A stretch of DNA of 64,000 nt from Kluyvera sp036759925 (GTDB lineage Bacteria > Pseudomonadota > Gammaproteobacteria > Enterobacterales > Enterobacteriaceae). The DNA is taken from positions 310,001 to 374,000 of the forward strand of contig NZ_JAPKIB010000002.1 in the NCBI RefSeq assembly GCF_036759925.1, written 5' to 3'. The notes beneath the pieces are model-generated. The model was given only the letters and a program-made list of their open reading frames with translations, was not told the origin of the DNA and made no database searches. The translations under genes and the position numbers were made by a program. Shown here one piece after another: positions 1 to 8,583 of the stretch. The first letter of the stretch is position 1. Every line of letters begins with the position of its first letter.

Positions 1-310
1 TTTTCAGGTCGGTATGGGTGGTACCGGTGACGGCTAGCGAGGTGGGGTCTACGCGATAAATCACGCCGCCGTTGACGTCCTTAAAGCTCTGCGCGCTGGC
101 CACAAACAGCGATTTCTCGCCGGAGAACAGCGCCATTTCATACAAACCATCACCCAGCGCGTTTTGCGTGACGCCCGCAGCCGTCTTCAGCGCCGCAGCG
201 CTCTCGGCAGGCTGCGCGTTTTCAGCAAGAGCAGGCAGCGAGTGGAGGGTAAAAGCGGCAACGAGTGCGGCGCAGAGCGCCGTTTTGCGCGGGCTGAATA
301 ACGATACCAT
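1..310 (-). CDS. YncE-like periplasmic beta-propeller protein (3' part outside window)
   Basis: Only the N-terminal ~103 codons are present; the gene runs off the left edge. The translation starts with a Sec signal peptide (MVSLFSPRKTALCAALVAAF, ending at LPALA) and continues with GDGLYEMALFSGEKSLFVAS and GGVIYRVDPTSLAVT, which align with the first blade of E. coli YncE, a periplasmic seven-bladed propeller of unknown role that is induced by iron limitation through Fur. The start at 310 is chosen because GGAG lies 6 nt upstream of that ATG; an in-frame ATG at 322 has no such site. It is divergent from a TonB-dependent receptor, as yncE is from yncD in E. coli, and a Fur-like box lies upstream. 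The family is fairly certain; orthology to yncE is not proven from this fragment. Confidence 0.72.
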   Translation of the reverse strand, partial: MVSLFSPRKTALCAALVAAFTLHSLPALAENAQPAESAAALKTAAGVTQNALGDGLYEMALFSGEKSLFVASAQSFKDVNGGVIYRVDPTSLAVTGTTHTDLK

Positions 311-374
311 TCGAAACTCCATCATTGGATAAGCGGTTCCCGGCAGAGGCAGTGCGGTGACGGGATATTTTAAT

Positions 375-393
375 AAGAATGAGAATCATAATT
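375..393. promoter_or_regulatory. Fur-like box upstream of the YncE-like gene
   Basis: The 19 bases match the Fur consensus GATAATGATAATCATTATC at about 14 positions, with core GAGAATCAT. The site lies about 65 bp upstream of the YncE-like start, in the divergent intergenic region. Iron repression is inferred. Confidence 0.65.
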
Positions 394-559
394 ATTTATC
401 ACAAATGCGCAAATTCGCCGATAGCCATTTTTCGCGGTAACGCATAAGCGTCGTGGAAAATTCAGGGAAAGACTGGCGTAAAACCAGTGCAACAATATGA
501 AAATAAACAAATATACATTTACTTACATTTGCGCGATAAAACCAACTGCATCACATAAA

Positions 560-578
560 GCGAGTGATTATCATTGGC
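560..578. promoter_or_regulatory. Fur-like box upstream of the FhuE-like receptor
   Basis: Core GATTATCAT, about 13 of 19 matches to the Fur consensus. A further partial hexamer (CATTCTCATT) follows immediately, so an extended Fur site is likely. It lies about 125 bp upstream of the receptor start. Confidence 0.6.
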
Positions 579-702
579 ATTCTCATTTGTGGTCATTATC
601 GCTTTTTTACGCAGCTCAAAAGCTTACGGAAAAGCGCGTCATTTCTCGGCGCTGCGAGCGGAAAGGCCTCACTCACAACAACAAGATCTGATGGGACCCA
701 AT

Positions 703-2841
703 ATGTTCTTTAATGGCAGGGAAATCAGCGGGAAACCGCTCACCGTTTCGCTTCTTGCGCTGGCGATTCACGGCTTTGTTCACCAGGCTCAGGCCGCAGA
801 AACCAGTCAGGAGATGGTGGTCTACGGCAGCGGGGAAAGTGCGGCCGATGAGCAGCAGGATTATGCGGTAAAAACCACCCACGCGGGCACCAAAATGAAT
901 CTGGCGCCGCGTGATATCCCACAGTCCGTCAGCGTTGTCACGCACCAGCGCATGCAGGATCAGAATCTGCAAACGGTAGATGAGGTGTTGACCAACGCCA
1001 CCGGCGTCTCATCGCAGCAGATTGACTCTGAGCGCAGCTATTACTATTCACGCGGTTTTGAGATAACCAACTTCTCCTACGATGATATTCCCACCTCGCT
1101 GGGGGATGCCTGGAACTACGGCGATGCGGCGGAAGATACCGCCATCTATGACCGTATCGAAGTTGTGCGCGGTGCCAACGGCTTAATGACCGGTGCAGGC
1201 GACCCGGGCGCGACGGTCAATATGGTGCGCAAACGGGCGGACAGCAAGGTGGCAACCGGCAATATCAGCGCTAGCTATGGCAGCTGGAATAAACAGCGTT
1301 ATGTTGCCGATCTCTCGACGCCGCTGAATTCAGATGGCAGCCTGCGCGGGCGTATTGTGACCGGCTATCAGGATCAGGACAGCTGGCTTGACCGCTACCA
1401 TAAAACCAAGAAATTCCTCTATGGCGTGGTGGATGCCGATCTTACCGACAGCACTACCGTGTCGCTGGGCTGGGACTACCAGAAGTCCAACACCGGCAAC
1501 CCAACGTGGGGCGGCTTGCCGAGCCTCTACAGTAACGGTACGCGTACGCACTATGACCGCAGCACGAATACGGCGGCAGACTGGACGCGCTATCAGGTAG
1601 AGTCCCGTAAGGTGTTTATCGACCTGACCCACCAATGGGATAACGGCTGGTCGTATCGCTTTAATGGCACCCATGGTGAGCAGACCTTCAACGATACGCT
1701 GCTGTACGTGATGGGTAACCCGGATGCGGATACCGGCGACGGCGCGACCGGTTGGGGCAGTAAAGATAAAGGCAAACGTACCGTTGACTCTTTCGATACC
1801 TACGCCAGCGGGCCGTTCAAGCTGCTGGGGCGGCAACATCAGTTGATGGCTGGCGCGAGCTACAGTCGTCAGCACAATGCCACCTTTAGTCAGGACGGGC
1901 CTATGGATGCCAGCCAGATAGGTATCTTTGATAACAACTGGAACGGCAGCGTCGCGCAGCCGGAGTGGGGCGATTGGTATCAGAACGCCGACGATATTGT
2001 GCGGCAGAAGTCGGCTTATACGGCGGCACGCCTCTCGCTTGCCGACCCGCTGTCGCTGATTATCGGCGCGCGCTACACCCAGTACAGTACTGATGGCAGC
2101 AGCGGTGATATGCGCAAATACAACATCACGCCGTACGGCGGGCTGGTCTATGATCTGACCGAAAGCCTGTCGGCTTATGCCAGCTATACCTCGATTTTCG
2201 CGCCGCAGACCAAACGTTCCGCCGGAGGTTCATGGCTGTCGCCGGTGACCGGCAAGAACTATGAAACGGGTCTCAAGGCTGACTGGGCGGACGGGCGTTT
2301 AACCACGAACTTCGCGGTGTTCCGTATTGAGCAGGATAACGCGCCGGAAGCGGTGAGCGGTGAGTTCGTCAACGGCTCCAGTGAACAAGCGTATCGTTCG
2401 ACCAGCGGCGCGGTGAGCAAAGGGGCAGAGTTTGAGGTCAACGGTGCGGTCACCGATAACCTCCAGCTCACCTTCAGCGCCACGCGCTACGTTGCGACGG
2501 ACAATGCTGGACGCTACAACAGCTTTGCGCCGCAGACGCAGCTTAAGCTGTTCACCCGCTACCGTGTGCCGGTGATGCCGGAGCTGACTATCGGCGGTGG
2601 TGCGAACTGGCAGAATCGGGTCTATCAAGACGTGACCGGGCCGGACGGTGAAACCCAGCGCCTCTACCAGAGCAGCTACCCGCTGGTGAGTCTGTTCGCG
2701 CAGTATCAAGTCACCAAACAGCTGGCGGTGCAGGCAAACGTCAACAACCTGTTTGACCGTGAATACTACTCGTATCTGGATGACTCCGCCGTTTATGGCG
2801 AGCCGCGTAACGTCTCGGTGAGCATGACTTACGCTTTCTAA
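703..2841 (+). CDS. TonB-dependent ferric-siderophore receptor, FhuE-like
   Basis: Outer-membrane gated barrel importing a ferric siderophore, powered by TonB-ExbBD. The 712-aa product has a signal peptide ending HQAQA, a TonB-box-like segment (EMVVYG), a plug domain (RDIPQSVSVVTHQRM, then VEVVRGANGLMTGAGDP read as DRIEVVRGANGLM) and a 22-strand-type barrel ending YAF with a C-terminal Phe. Stretches such as ADLT.STTVSLGWDYQ, NPTWGGLP, FRIEQDNAPEAV and PVMPELTIGGGANWQNRVY follow E. coli FhuE (coprogen/rhodotorulic acid receptor) closely, so a hydroxamate substrate is likely. The start at 703 has GGGA 6 nt upstream; ATG 691 and ATG 574 are less likely. Its pairing with a YncE-like gene resembles yncD-yncE, yet the receptor itself is FhuE-type, so it may be an fhuE paralogue rather than fhuE. 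Regulation by Fur is inferred from the upstream box. Confidence 0.88.
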   Translation: MFFNGREISGKPLTVSLLALAIHGFVHQAQAAETSQEMVVYGSGESAADEQQDYAVKTTHAGTKMNLAPRDIPQSVSVVTHQRMQDQNLQTVDEVLTNATGVSSQQIDSERSYYYSRGFEITNFSYDDIPTSLGDAWNYGDAAEDTAIYDRIEVVRGANGLMTGAGDPGATVNMVRKRADSKVATGNISASYGSWNKQRYVADLSTPLNSDGSLRGRIVTGYQDQDSWLDRYHKTKKFLYGVVDADLTDSTTVSLGWDYQKSNTGNPTWGGLPSLYSNGTRTHYDRSTNTAADWTRYQVESRKVFIDLTHQWDNGWSYRFNGTHGEQTFNDTLLYVMGNPDADTGDGATGWGSKDKGKRTVDSFDTYASGPFKLLGRQHQLMAGASYSRQHNATFSQDGPMDASQIGIFDNNWNGSVAQPEWGDWYQNADDIVRQKSAYTAARLSLADPLSLIIGARYTQYSTDGSSGDMRKYNITPYGGLVYDLTESLSAYASYTSIFAPQTKRSAGGSWLSPVTGKNYETGLKADWADGRLTTNFAVFRIEQDNAPEAVSGEFVNGSSEQAYRSTSGAVSKGAEFEVNGAVTDNLQLTFSATRYVATDNAGRYNSFAPQTQLKLFTRYRVPVMPELTIGGGANWQNRVYQDVTGPDGETQRLYQSSYPLVSLFAQYQVTKQLAVQANVNNLFDREYYSYLDDSAVYGEPRNVSVSMTYAF

Positions 2842-2848
2842 AACCACA

Positions 2849-2867
2849 CCCCGGCTGTGGGCCGGGG
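2849..2867. terminator. hairpin between convergent FhuE-like gene and yiaU
   Basis: Perfect 7-bp stem CCCCGGC / GCCGGGG with a 5-nt loop, 8 bp after the receptor stop and just before the yiaU stop. U-tracts are weak on both strands, so it is a probable bidirectional terminator. Confidence 0.55.
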
Positions 2868-2868
2868 A

Positions 2869-3813
2869 TTATTCCTGTCGTGGCTGCGCTACCTGACGAC
2901 GCAGCGCCTCCAGAACTTCATCAAGAATAAACTGCACTCGCCACGGTTGGTATTCACGTTTGCGGTAGATAGCCACCAGATCGAGCCACCACTCGTACTG
3001 TTCGGCGAAGCAGGGGGCGAGTACCCCTGATTGAATATCGGCCTGCACGCTACTTTTCGGAGCAAATACAATCCCAAGCCCGTTACGCGCTAACTCCAGC
3101 GCCGACTGCGTGTTATCGCAGATATAGTTGCCGGTGACGCGAAAATCGCGGCTCTCCTGGCTTCCGGCGAGGCTAAAACGCCAGATATTGGCATCATTAA
3201 TCAGCATTGAATCCATCAGAATGCAGGAGTGCTTGTCGAGGTCATCCGGTGACCTGATTGGGTGCTCCATCAGATACTGGGTGCTGGCATAGGCGCTAAC
3301 CGCATATTTCGCGATGAAACTCGCCACTAAGGATTCATTTTTTGGCTGAACGCAGGAAATTAAAATATCGCAATCATCAGGGAATTCGGAACCTTCATAA
3401 AATGATTTGCGTTCCAGATTAAATGTTTTTAAATATAAATTAATATTGCCGATATCTTTTATGGTATTGACCACGTTACGTGCCAGATAGGCGTTAATCA
3501 TGGTCGGCGAGTAAATGGTGACGCGGCCATTTTTCTCATGCTTATAGTCAGCCACGAAATTATTAAGCTGGTTTTCTTTTTCCAGCAGATCGTTAACGTA
3601 GGGAAGCAACGACTCACCAAAGCGGGTTAGCGTGAGCTTACGCGAGGAGCGCTCAAAGATTTTAAGCCCCACTTTTGCTTCAACATCAGAGAGGTAGCGG
3701 CTGACGTTGGCCTGCGCCATGCCCAGCACGGTAGCGGCGTGGCTGATAATTTCGCTGGCGGCTACCACCGAAATTATTTTTAATTCCTGAGGCTTAATCT
3801 GAAGTTTCTTCAT
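2869..3813 (-). CDS. yiaU: LysR-family regulator, YiaU
   Basis: 314-aa LysR-type regulator. The N-terminal winged helix-turn-helix is visible at residues ~10-60 (AATVLGMAQANVSRYLSDVEAKVG, FERSSRKLTLTRFGE), followed by a substrate-binding-type effector domain. Divergent from a YiaT-type outer-membrane protein 118 bp away, the same arrangement as yiaU/yiaT in E. coli, which is the basis of the name. The DNA is more AT-rich than its neighbours, particularly at 3330-3560. It probably controls yiaT and itself from the shared region 3814-3931. The inducer is unknown. Confidence 0.8.
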   Translation of the reverse strand: MKKLQIKPQELKIISVVAASEIISHAATVLGMAQANVSRYLSDVEAKVGLKIFERSSRKLTLTRFGESLLPYVNDLLEKENQLNNFVADYKHEKNGRVTIYSPTMINAYLARNVVNTIKDIGNINLYLKTFNLERKSFYEGSEFPDDCDILISCVQPKNESLVASFIAKYAVSAYASTQYLMEHPIRSPDDLDKHSCILMDSMLINDANIWRFSLAGSQESRDFRVTGNYICDNTQSALELARNGLGIVFAPKSSVQADIQSGVLAPCFAEQYEWWLDLVAIYRKREYQPWRVQFILDEVLEALRRQVAQPRQE

Positions 3814-3931
3814 TGCCCGGCTCTATATATAAATTGATATAGATCTATATAAATATTGAGATTGCATCAATATTAATACGAATATTATCATATTTGACAT
3901 CAGGATATTATATTAGGTTGGAACAACGGGA

Positions 3932-4672
3932 ATGTCAATTAAGCGTAATGCTGCGCTACTGTTATCGCTCTCTTTTATTTCAGGTACATCATCGGCGGCG
4001 TTATCGGTTGGGGCAGGTGCGGTATTTAATGAATCTATTTATCGCGGATATAATGAAAATACTCACGCGGTGCCTATCGTTAATTACGAAGGCGATTCAT
4101 TTTATATTCGTCAGACCACGCTAGGCTATGCGTTATTTAAAAATCAGCGCGATGAAGTCAGCCTGACGGCCTCCTGGCTGCCGCTGACCTTCGACCCGTC
4201 GGACAACGACGATAGCGCCATGAAGCGCCTGGATAAGCGCAACAGTACGGCAATGGCCGGTGCGGCATGGTATCACCATGAAAAGTGGGGCAGCCTGAAA
4301 GTGTCGGCGGCGGCAGATATTCTGGATAACAGCAACGGCTGGGTCGGTGAGCTCTCTTATTTCCGCGTGCTGCCAATGGGCAGGCTGGCGATTATCCCTA
4401 CGCTGGGGGTTTATTACTATGACGATAGCTTCAACCGCTATTACTACGGCGTGTCGGGGGCGGAATCTCGTCGCAGCGGGTTAGCGCAATGGTCGCCGGG
4501 CAGCAGCTGGATGCCGTACGTTGGGCTGACGATGAAGTACCCGTTGACCGAAAAGCTGATGCTGACGGCTAACGCGAGCTATAGCGTGCTGCCTGATGAG
4601 ATTAAAAATAGCCCGATGGTTGATCGTGATGGGAGCTTTACCGTGCTGACTGGGGTGAGTTGGCGGTTTTAG
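3932..4672 (+). CDS. yiaT: MipA/OmpV-family outer-membrane protein YiaT
   Basis: 246 aa, the same length as E. coli YiaT, with shared stretches such as SIYRGYNENTHAVPI, YIRQTTLGYALF, WYHHEKWGSLKVSAAADIL and the terminal FTVLTGVSWRF. A cleavable signal peptide (to about residue 22, GTSSA) is followed by alternating beta strands with aromatic girdles and a C-terminal Phe, typical of a small outer-membrane barrel. The family (MipA/OmpV) includes scaffold proteins for murein enzymes and porin-like proteins; the specific role of YiaT is not known. It is probably controlled by the divergent yiaU. Confidence 0.85.
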   Translation: MSIKRNAALLLSLSFISGTSSAALSVGAGAVFNESIYRGYNENTHAVPIVNYEGDSFYIRQTTLGYALFKNQRDEVSLTASWLPLTFDPSDNDDSAMKRLDKRNSTAMAGAAWYHHEKWGSLKVSAAADILDNSNGWVGELSYFRVLPMGRLAIIPTLGVYYYDDSFNRYYYGVSGAESRRSGLAQWSPGSSWMPYVGLTMKYPLTEKLMLTANASYSVLPDEIKNSPMVDRDGSFTVLTGVSWRF

Positions 4673-4684
4673 GATTTGGTGCCA

Positions 4685-4760
4685 TCCCGGCGGCGCTGCG
4701 CTTGGCCGGGCTACACGCTCATGTAGCCCGGGCGAGGCGTTTACGCCGACCCCGGGGGGA
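4685..4760. repeat. REP-type palindromic repeat pair
   Basis: Two GC-rich units in inverted arrangement (tcccggcggcgctgcgcttg.. and tagcccgggcgaggcg..). The same family recurs about ten times in this window, always between genes. It follows yiaT. Confidence 0.8.
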
Positions 4761-4771
4761 AACCCGCATAA

Positions 4772-4799
4772 AAAAAGCCAGACTTCCGTCTGGCTTTTT
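4772..4799. terminator. bidirectional terminator between yiaT and gor
   Basis: A 12-bp perfect stem AAAAAGCCAGAC / GTCTGGCTTTTT with loop TTCC. The A and T runs make it a good intrinsic terminator on both strands, serving gor (minus) and yiaT (plus). Confidence 0.9.
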
Positions 4800-4818
4800 G
4801 TCGTTCAGGCAATGCGCC

Positions 4819-6171
4819 TTAGCGCATGGTGACGAACTCTTCCGCCGCCGTAGGGTGAATCGCCACGGTGTTGTCGAAGTCTTTCTTGGTGGCGCCCATC
4901 TTCAGTGCCACGGCGAAGCCCTGCAGGATTTCATCCATGCCGAAGCCAATACCGTGAATACCGACGATCTTCTCTTCTGGGCCAACGCACACCAGCTTCA
5001 TACGGCACGGCTGGCGGTGCGAGGTTACGGCGGTGTACATGGCGGTGAAGGAGGATTTATAGACCTTCACGGCGTCGTCGCCATACTGCTCACGCGCCTG
5101 CGGCTCGGTTAAGCCCACGGTACCGATTGGCGGGTGGCTGAAGACCACGGTCGGGATGTTGCTGTAGTCCAGATGCTCATCCGGCTTGTTGTTAAACAGA
5201 CGCTCGGAGAGGCGACGACCTGCGGCCACTGCCACCGGGGTCAGTTCTACCGCACCGGTGTTATCGCCCACGGCATAAATGCCCGGAACGTTGGTATTCT
5301 GGAACTTATCAACGACGATGTAGCCTTTATCGTTGGTTTTCACGCCCGTAGCCGCCAGATTGAAGTTATCGTTCGCCGGTTCGCGACCAATTGCCCAAAT
5401 CAGGCAGTCAACGGTCTGACTGCGGCCATCTTCCAGCGCCAGGGTCAGGCTGCCATCGGCATTTTTGACCACGGCTTTTGGAATGGCGTTGGTGTGCAGC
5501 TGCGGGCCTTCGGCGTTCATTACCTCAACCAGTGTCTCGACGATTAACGGGTCAAAGCTACGCAGCGGCGCGTGTTTACGCACGAACAGATGGGTTTCAG
5601 CACCCAGGCCGTTGATGACGCCCGCCAGTTCCACGGCGATATAGCCTGCGCCCACCACGGCAACGCGCTTCGGCAGCGCCGGCAGTTCGAAGAAACCATC
5701 GGAGTCGATACCGTATTCCACGCCTGGAATGTTCGGGTGGCTTGGACGGCCGCCGGTGGCGATCAGGATATGATCGGCGGTGATCGTCTCACCGTTCACT
5801 TCGATGGTTTTAGCGTCAACAAAGCGTGCAAAGCCTTTGATTACGTCAACCTTGTTCTTACCCAGCACGTTATCGTAAGAGGTATGAATACGGTCGATGT
5901 AGGCGGTGCGGCTAGCTACCAGCTTATCCCAATCGAAGTTGTTGATGGTGGTGTCGAAACCGTAGTCCGGGCCATACATGTGAATCGCTTCGCGAATCTG
6001 CGCGGCATGCCACATCACTTTTTTCGGTACGCAGCCGACGTTAACGCAGGTACCGCCGAGATCTTTGGCTTCAATTAACGCACATTTCTGGCCATACATG
6101 GCTGCGCGGTTAATGGAGGCGATACCGCCGCTGCCGCCGCCGATGGCGATGTAGTCGTAATGTTTGGTCAT
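4819..6171 (-). CDS. gor: glutathione reductase
   Basis: 450 aa, the size of E. coli Gor. A cytoplasmic FAD enzyme that reduces glutathione disulphide with NADPH. Visible are the FAD Rossmann motif GGGSGG (residues 11-16), the redox disulphide GGTC-VNVGC (C42, C47), the NADPH-binding VGAGYIAVE and the C-terminal interface motif HPTAAEE with catalytic H439. It lies 104 bp downstream of rlmJ on the same strand, as in E. coli, and ends at a strong terminator. E. coli gor is part of the OxyR regulon; no OxyR site was identified here. Confidence 0.97.
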   Translation of the reverse strand: MTKHYDYIAIGGGSGGIASINRAAMYGQKCALIEAKDLGGTCVNVGCVPKKVMWHAAQIREAIHMYGPDYGFDTTINNFDWDKLVASRTAYIDRIHTSYDNVLGKNKVDVIKGFARFVDAKTIEVNGETITADHILIATGGRPSHPNIPGVEYGIDSDGFFELPALPKRVAVVGAGYIAVELAGVINGLGAETHLFVRKHAPLRSFDPLIVETLVEVMNAEGPQLHTNAIPKAVVKNADGSLTLALEDGRSQTVDCLIWAIGREPANDNFNLAATGVKTNDKGYIVVDKFQNTNVPGIYAVGDNTGAVELTPVAVAAGRRLSERLFNNKPDEHLDYSNIPTVVFSHPPIGTVGLTEPQAREQYGDDAVKVYKSSFTAMYTAVTSHRQPCRMKLVCVGPEEKIVGIHGIGFGMDEILQGFAVALKMGATKKDFDNTVAIHPTAAEEFVTMR

Positions 6172-6275
6172 GGCCGCTCCTGAATGTTCAATGTTGAGCG
6201 GGTGAGCATCGTGCTACCCGCCAAAATACTCGCGATTGTATACCTGAAGCTGATAGGTTCCACCGATGCCTGCGA

Positions 6276-7118
6276 TTACTCCGGCACGATCCAATTTACC
6301 AGCGTGTGCCCGGTACCTGCCGGAACCAGCTTGCTGTGCAGCCACGGCAGTACGTTGTTCATCTGTGCTTCCAGCTTCCACGGCGGGTTAATCACAATCA
6401 TACCGGAGGCGGTCATGCCGCGCTGATCGCTGTCCGGGCGTACCGCCAGCTCAATTTGCAGGATTTTGCGAATGCCGGTCTCTTCAAGGTCGCGGATCAT
6501 GCGCTTGATTTGCTGACGCAGCACGACCGGGTACCACAGGGCATAGGTGCCGGTGGCAAAACGCTTGTAGCCATCGTTGATACCGCTCACGACCGCCTGG
6601 TAGTCAGTTTTAATTTCGTACGGCGGGTCGATAAGGATCAGGCCGCGACGAGAAACCGGCGGCAGCTTGGATTTCAGCTGCTGGTAGCCGTCGGCACGGT
6701 CAACGCGGGCGCGGTTATCTTTCTGGAATTCAGCACGCAGCAGCGGGAAGTCGCTTGGGTGCAGCTCGGTCATCTGCAGGCTGTCCTGCTCACGCAGTAA
6801 CTGGCGGGCAATCAGCGGGGAGCCTGGGTAGTAGCGCAGCTGGTCGGTGCGGTTGAAGTGTTTGACCACGGAGATATACGGCACCAGCTCTTCCGGCAGG
6901 TCGTCCTGCTGCCAGATGCGGGCAATCCCTTCCAGGTATTCCCCGGTTTTTTCGGCGTGCTCGCCACTCAGCTGATAGCGGCCTGCCCCGGCGTGGGTGT
7001 CCAGATAGAGAAACGGTTTTTCTTTCTCTTTCAGCGATTCAATGATCAGACTCTGAACGGTGTGTTTTAAAACGTCGGCGTGGTTGCCTGCGTGAAAGCT
7101 GTGGCGATAACTGAGCAT
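6276..7118 (-). CDS. rlmJ: 23S rRNA (adenine2030-N6)-methyltransferase RlmJ
   Basis: 280 aa when started at MLSYRHSFHAGNHADVLKH (position 7118), which equals the length of E. coli RlmJ. The longer reading frame to 7274 has no recognisable extra sequence. It methylates A2030 of 23S rRNA using SAM. The catalytic motif DPPYE (LILIDPPYEIKTDY) is present. It is upstream of gor on the same strand. The divergent gene in E. coli is prlC; here an accessory phosphatase gene occupies that position. Confidence 0.95.
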   Translation of the reverse strand: MLSYRHSFHAGNHADVLKHTVQSLIIESLKEKEKPFLYLDTHAGAGRYQLSGEHAEKTGEYLEGIARIWQQDDLPEELVPYISVVKHFNRTDQLRYYPGSPLIARQLLREQDSLQMTELHPSDFPLLRAEFQKDNRARVDRADGYQQLKSKLPPVSRRGLILIDPPYEIKTDYQAVVSGINDGYKRFATGTYALWYPVVLRQQIKRMIRDLEETGIRKILQIELAVRPDSDQRGMTASGMIVINPPWKLEAQMNNVLPWLHSKLVPAGTGHTLVNWIVPE

Positions 7119-7311
7119 GGGTGCGGATATTCCGGGAATTAAACAAGATAGCTGACAGTTTACCGCAGATCCGGGCAGATTACCGCTGTAGCGCGGTGTC
7201 GTTTCCATTTGTGGCAATAATGTTGCAAAACATGAATGTGTCATAAAAGCGTCAAGTGACGGGTTTAGCGTCAACGGCAGGCAAGGTAATTATTTGAATA
7301 AAAGGAAAATA

Positions 7312-8583
7312 ATGAAACTGCAAATCACACTGCTGGCCGCCGCGATGGTGCTAGCGATGCCGGTACTGGCAAAAGAGGTCTCCGTGAATCAGGCGGCGGC
7401 TATCGCTAACACCGTTACCCCAACGGCGGTCAGCCCGGCGTTTGATGCGCTGGAAGGGCAATCGCTGACGGCGCTGCGTGCGGCGCTGAAAGGGGATGCG
7501 TCGACGCTCACCCGCGACCAGCTAGAAAAAGCAAAACAGAGCAAAACGCAGGCCGATAAAGCCTGGCTGAAGGCCAGCGGCTATGACTTCCAGACCAAAG
7601 CTAACCAGCAGGCGGGTATCGAGCTGCTCTCGGCGTTCAGCACGCTGCCGGAGACGGTGGTGAAGCAGAACCTGGCGACGGTGACCGATATTAACCGTGA
7701 TGCGACCCAAACCGCTCGCCACCAGGCGCTGGCGGATGCGGAAGGCATCAACCACCTCTACTTCCTGAGCGACGCGATGGGCCCACGGCTGGGCAAAGCG
7801 TTTATCGCAGCTTACGACAAAGGTGAACTCAGCAAAGCGGCGGCGCTGATTAAAGCCTCTGAAGTGAGCACCAGCGCGGCGAAGAAGCACTTCAATAATC
7901 CGCGTCCGTTCCTGATTCAGGGCAACACCATTCACCTCGTGCCGGACGACGTGGTGATTAAAGATAACCATCCGTATACCGCCGACGGCGGCTCGTTCCC
8001 AAGCGGACACACCAATACCGGCTACACCGACGCGCTGCTGATGGCGGAGATGATCCCGGAGCGTTTTGACGCGCTGGTGACCCGTGGTGCGCGCTATGGC
8101 TACTCGCGTATCGTGCTCGGCGTACACTACCCGCTGGATGTGATGGGCTCGCGCATGGTGGCGCAACGTAACGTCGCCCACTACCTGAACGATGCGAAGT
8201 ACCGCGCGCTGTTTAACGAAGCTCGCGACCAACTGCGCACGGCGCTGGAAAAAGAGTGCGGCACGACGCTTGCCGAGTGCGCGAAAACGGTAGGGAAAGA
8301 TGACCCGTACCGCGACCCGGCGATGCGCGATTTCTATCGCTTCACCATGACCTACGATCTGCCGCAGCAGAAGGGTGAAAAACAGAGCATCACGGTGCCG
8401 CAGGGCGCTGAAGTGCTGCTGGAAGCGGCACTGCCGAATCTCTCTGCCGCTCAGCGTCGTGTGCTGATGGTGAAAAGCGCGCTGCCGGCGGGCTATCCGC
8501 TTTCAGGCGCCACCGCCGACCAGCAGTTCTGGCAGCGTCTGAACCTGCCTGCCGCCTATGAAATGGCGAAAAAGCCGCACTGA
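7312..8583 (+). CDS. periplasmic PAP2-family (class A acid) phosphatase
   Basis: 423 aa with a signal peptide (MKLQITLLAAAMVLAMPVLA). It carries the three-part signature of class A non-specific acid phosphatases and PAP2 enzymes in order: KKHFNNPRP (K-x6-RP), GSFPSGHTN (PSGH) and SRIVLGVHYPLDVMGSR (SRxxxxxHxxxD). It is much longer than PhoC/PhoN (~250 aa), with extra sequence before the first motif and about 100 residues after the last. It probably hydrolyses phosphomonoesters in the periplasm; the substrate is unknown. The start at 7312 is preferred (AAGGAAA upstream) over TTG 7294. Its stop codon directly abuts the stop of the convergent LysR gene. In E. coli nothing lies at this place, so it is accessory. 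Confidence 0.85.
   Translation: MKLQITLLAAAMVLAMPVLAKEVSVNQAAAIANTVTPTAVSPAFDALEGQSLTALRAALKGDASTLTRDQLEKAKQSKTQADKAWLKASGYDFQTKANQQAGIELLSAFSTLPETVVKQNLATVTDINRDATQTARHQALADAEGINHLYFLSDAMGPRLGKAFIAAYDKGELSKAAALIKASEVSTSAAKKHFNNPRPFLIQGNTIHLVPDDVVIKDNHPYTADGGSFPSGHTNTGYTDALLMAEMIPERFDALVTRGARYGYSRIVLGVHYPLDVMGSRMVAQRNVAHYLNDAKYRALFNEARDQLRTALEKECGTTLAECAKTVGKDDPYRDPAMRDFYRFTMTYDLPQQKGEKQSITVPQGAEVLLEAALPNLSAAQRRVLMVKSALPAGYPLSGATADQQFWQRLNLPAAYEMAKKPH

Larger units (their letters stand above)
311..702. other. divergent intergenic region between the YncE-like and FhuE-like genes
   Basis: About 390 bp without a convincing gene. It holds the two Fur-like boxes listed separately and AT-rich stretches at 385-400 and 495-530 suited to promoters. 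A short ORF at 497-691 (64 codons) lacks a ribosome-binding site and resembles nothing recognisable. Confidence 0.6.

Noticed and set aside
311..702. start of the FhuE-like receptor at 574 or 691
   Set aside because: These add residues without homology ahead of the signal peptide and lack a ribosome-binding site; 703 has GGGA 6 nt upstream.
4660..5112. 150-codon ORF across the REP, terminator and gor 3' end
   Set aside because: It runs through a REP unit and a terminator and then antisense to gor; no gene is expected there.
7294..7311. TTG start 18 bp upstream for the PAP2 phosphatase
   Set aside because: ATG 7312 has a well-placed AAGGAAA and begins a normal signal peptide.
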